From assembly GCA_022793095.1 (NCBI GenBank), contig JAAWCD010000034.1, forward strand, positions 1 through 44,166: DNA of 44,166 nucleotides. The letters are read 5' to 3'. The notes beneath the pieces were generated by a model. It was not told the origin of the DNA, did not search any database, and worked only from the letters and a program-made list of their open reading frames with translations. A program made the translations under genes and the position numbers. This document shows, in pieces, positions 42,011-44,166 of this stretch; the first letter of the stretch is position 1; each line of letters opens with the position of its first letter. This DNA is from Oscillospiraceae bacterium (lineage in GTDB: Bacteria > Bacillota > Clostridia > Oscillospirales > Oscillospiraceae).

Positions 42011-42430
42011 GTTGACAAAGCAAAAACCGTAGGGCGACACCTAATAGGGCCGCTCCTGGCGGGGGTGGAGTTGTTTGTCCATGCCGTATTCCATATACTG
42101 AAACCGCACCTGACAGCGGCGGAAAACGGCTTCCTCCAATACCTCCACGGACAGGAATGTCTCATGGTTTGCACTCCTCCGGGGCGCTTCCACAGGCAGC
42201 GGGCGACACTGCTCCCGCTGCCAGCGGCTCAGGCCCCGCCTCAGTTTCTCCAGCAGCCGCTCGCACTGGCGCTGGGAGATGCCCGGAAAGGCTGACACGG
42301 CATCGGACAGCAGCCGGACTTCCGACGGTTCCAGAGGGCGGAGCAGATCCCTCATAGTCAGGGCGTGGTCTCCATCTGTATGTTCCGAAAGGACCTGATA
42401 CACGCGGAAAGGCAGGATGTTGATGGACAC
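42005..42430 (-). pseudogene. WYL-domain regulator, interrupted and truncated
   Basis: The GTG at 42430 has GGGGGAACTGCC upstream. The frame reads NILPFRVYQVLSEHTDGDHA, then VLEEAVFRRCQVRFQYMEYG and KQLHPRQERPY, then a TAG at 42041-42043. Past the stop the same frame continues VSPYGFCFVNG, which is the expected WYL-domain continuation (PY-x-VSPYG). So the stop is a nonsense mutation. Homology then ends near 42008 where the nuclease fragment begins. WYL proteins bind ligands or nucleic acid and regulate defence and stress genes. Confidence 0.75.
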
Positions 42431-42572
42431 GGCAGTTCCCCCTTTTGAGCTGGATTATTTTGTCATAATATCATAGTTTGCACGGAAACGCAATCAAAGC
42501 CCTGTGCTTGTGTTGGTACAGGGTCTTGCGTCAAACTTACGTTATCTTTATAGAGAAGGCCTGATTTGCTTT

Positions 42573-42842
42573 ATGGGGAAACGGCAGCTCAATTGGGAGA
42601 CGGATTATGAGGCTTTGAAGCAGAAATTATGTGAAAACGCCGAACTTGTTGGATTGGATGAGCCGGATTAGGAGGGTCTGCGGAGTGGCGAGGACGCTTT
42701 TATCTGGGAAAGTCACCTTGCCGAAAGTGACGCAATCGCGGTGAACATGGCACGACAGGCGGCGCTGGAGATGGCTCCCGAGCCCGGACGGGTCATCCAG
42801 GCGGCAGTTTGCTTATCTCCGCAAATATGGAAAGCAGCCTAG
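42573..42842 (+). pseudogene. Unidentified reading frame split by an in-frame TAG
   Basis: ATG 42573 starts GKRQLNWETDYEALKQKL... to GLDEPD, then TAG at 42669-42671. The same frame continues EGLRSGEDAFIWESHLAES and NMARQAALEMAPEPG to a second TAG at 42840. Both halves look protein-like in composition. I do not recognise the family. A degraded gene is most likely; a 32-residue peptide is the alternative. Confidence 0.4.
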
Positions 42843-42991
42843 AGCTGATAGAGGAGATTGCGGAAGTGATTCAACAAAGTATCGGTGAGGACGCATTCAA
42901 TTGCCTCTCTTCGGAATTTTGCGGTGAGGGGACCCATTTCATACTTGCCACTGCAGAGGGACGCACAGATAGAGAAGGGGAAACGCCATGA
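42827..42991 (+). CDS. Possible small acidic protein coupled to the phosphatase gene
   Basis: The 54-residue frame (MESSLELIEEIAEVIQQSIG..., EFCGEGTHFILATAEG) ends with TGA overlapping the phosphatase ATG (ATGA). It has no clear RBS and no recognised family. In view of the decay around it, it may be part of the broken upstream frame. Confidence 0.35.
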   Translation: MESSLELIEEIAEVIQQSIGEDAFNCLSSEFCGEGTHFILATAEGRTDREGETP

Positions 42992-43700
42992 CCTATGTAA
43001 TGTCGGATATCCACGGCTGTTATGAAAAATACCGGACTATGCTGGGGACGATCGCGTTCGCGGCGGGCGATACCCTCTGTGTGTTGGGGGACGTGCTGGA
43101 CCGGGGCCGGACGGGTTCAAAATCCTGCTGGACATGGCGGCGCAGCCTAACGTAATCGGACTTCTGGGAAACCATGAACTGCTTGCCGCCGCAGTGCTGC
43201 CGTCCCTTTTGTGCACTATGCGCCAGGGAGAGGAGCAGCCTTTGAGTGAAGCGGAACAGGAACAGATGCAGGAATGGATTCAAAACGGTGGAAAGGCGTC
43301 CATTCTGCAATTTCTCCAGTTCAGCGGGGAAGAAATGGAGACGGTGTGTGAGTATCTGCCGGAGTTATCCGCCTATGAGGAAATCACGGTACAGGGGCGG
43401 CGGTTTGTGCTGGTTCACGCTGGATTGGAGCATTTCTCCCCTGCACGTTCCCTGGAGGAGTATGACCTGGAGGATTTCCTGTTCAGCCGCCCGGACCTGA
43501 ATGCCGTCTATTTCCCGGACAAAACCCTTGTCTTTGGACATACCCCTACCCGCCTGCTTTATCAGCAGATTGGGGAGCCGGGACAGCCGGATCGGATTTT
43601 CCATCGTGATACGATGATTGGAATCGACTGTGGCTGCGTCTATCCGGGCGGGCGGCTGGGGTGCTTGTGTTTGGATACGATGGCGGAGTTTTATGTGTAG
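42988..43700 (+). pseudogene. Ser/Thr-type metallophosphatase, frameshifted
   Basis: The start frame gives MTYVMSDIHGCYEKYRTML and CVLGDVLDRGR, the DxHG and GDxxDRG metal motifs of calcineurin-like protein phosphatases. It then runs out of frame (TGSKSCWTWRR-stop). The +1 frame carries DGFKILLDMAAQPNVIGLLG and the NHE motif, and continues to HTPTRLLYQ and FHRDTMIGIDCGC, ending at 43700. One lost base near 43103-43112 (GGGGCCGGACGG) explains this. With the base restored the protein would be about 237 residues, the usual size. Confidence 0.82.
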
Positions 43701-43743
43701 ATGGAGACCGTGTTTCCGGCGGAAAAATATGTTTTTTAGTAGA

Positions 43744-43890
43744 ATGAGCATGGAAAGCGAGCAGAATTTTGTGATTCATTGCGGTGCTCTGGTCAGGTAC
43801 GATGGCCCCGGCGGAGACGTAACGATCCCGGTGAGCGTCACTGAGATTGGCAGAAATGCATTCATAGAGAGCGCCGAAAAATTTGTGTAA
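43744..43890 (+). pseudogene. Start of a BspA-like leucine-rich-repeat protein
   Basis: The 48-residue frame reads ESEQNFVIHCGALVRYDGPG and DVTIPVSVTEIGRNAFIES, one LRR_5/BspA repeat (expected next: GC-x-L-x-x-V). It breaks after AFIES and stops at 43890, next to an IS256-type element. Insertion of the element into the gene is the simple explanation. Confidence 0.6.
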
Positions 43891-44166
43891 AAGAGAATAA
43901 AAGACATCCTTTCAGCCAAGAGCCGGAGCAGGAAAGGAACTTGATTGAAAGGATGCAATATTATGGAGAAGACACCGAAGGAAATGCTGAGGGCCTACGT
44001 GGACAGCCAGAAATTCAACAGCACTACTGAGATCATGGATGCCATGAAGGAAATGTTTCGGGATGTGCTGCAGCAGGTGATGGAGAGTGATCTGGACACA
44101 GCACTGGGGTATGAAAGAAGTCAGCGGGTGTCGGATTCTGGCGTCGAAAATAAGCCCAGAAATTAC
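43867..44166 (+). mobile_element. Left end of an IS256-family insertion sequence
   Basis: Homology to the repeat protein ends near 43866, followed by GAGCGCCGAAAAATTTGTGT, which may be the terminal inverted repeat. The transposase gene starts at 43963 and runs off the window. The exact left boundary and target duplication cannot be fixed without the right end. Confidence 0.6.
43963..44166 (+). CDS. IS256-family transposase, 5' part
   Basis: 68 residues are visible, with the frame open at the window edge: STTEIMDAMKEMFRDVLQQV, LDTALGYERSQR, ENKPRNY. This is the N-terminus of mutator-type (IS256) transposases, DDE enzymes that move the element by copy-out/paste-in; the catalytic residues lie beyond the window. 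AAAGGA lies 9 bases before the ATG. It is sealed in a potential hairpin (arms at 43905-43914 and 43946-43955) that would hide the RBS in read-through transcripts. Confidence 0.9.
   Translation, partial: MEKTPKEMLRAYVDSQKFNSTTEIMDAMKEMFRDVLQQVMESDLDTALGYERSQRVSDSGVENKPRNY

Noticed and set aside
41066..42671. Three in-frame TAG codons (41068, 42041, 42669) as possible amber recoding
   Set aside because: All three fall in genes that are also truncated or frameshifted, and intact genes here (lacI, malQ) use TAG as a normal stop. Decay explains it better.

Overview
The window looks like a chromosome segment of an endospore-forming, GC-rich Clostridia member, most like the gut Oscillospiraceae (Flavonifractor/Oscillibacter/Lawsonibacter group). 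This placement is inferred from an IspH-RpsA fusion, spoIVA, a T-box leader, strong AGGAGG ribosome binding sites and frequent GTG/TTG starts. No 16S or other placement marker is present.

Layout. Positions 1-293 hold the broken end of a conjugative-element VirB4 ATPase gene. From 372 to 5834 a leftward cluster runs rpiR-type regulator, YhiN/BaiN-type flavoprotein, cmk, plsC, ispH-rpsA. From 6019 rightwards a cysteine T-box controls cysE-cysS, followed by a ClC anion transporter, a flavin-binding PNPOx protein, a MocR-type regulator and an arginase. At 13.4-14.2 kb are a dCMP deaminase and a small membrane protein (leftward), then a tetR/MFS pair with two matching operators, then spoIVA. At 18.2-24.0 kb lies an alpha-glucan module: LacI regulator, HPr-like protein, malQ, and a cytoplasmic alpha-amylase on the other strand. 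Next are def, mutT and a Crp/Fnr regulator, the leuC-leuD-(small unknown)-leuB operon, glnS and nth. At 32.6-40.6 kb is a probable unsaturated-acid reduction locus: two LysR regulators, an SLC13/DASS-type anion transporter and two divergent FMN/FeS/FAD ene-reductases. The last 3.5 kb (40.66-44.17 kb) is a decayed island: serine recombinase tail, a fused wreck of a WYL regulator and a PD-(D/E)XK protein, a frameshifted metallophosphatase, a leucine-rich-repeat stub and the start of an IS256-family element.

Most notable is a family of about ten intergenic palindromic elements (roughly 20-200 bp) at 3.6, 6.3, 7.1, 10.75, 12.35, 16.4, 21.3, 25.8, 27.1 and 31.2 kb. They sit between a gene's stop codon and the next gene's ribosome binding site. 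Their arms (core TTCTTTTCTTGAAAG and AAAGAACTTTAAACTGG) are themselves palindromes and are inverted relative to each other. In five genes the element itself supplies the stop codon (TCT-TGA). Three copies share an inner module with two hairpins, one of which shows two compensatory base-pair changes; the module always has the same orientation as transcription. This points to a structured mobile or regulatory repeat that I cannot match to a named family.
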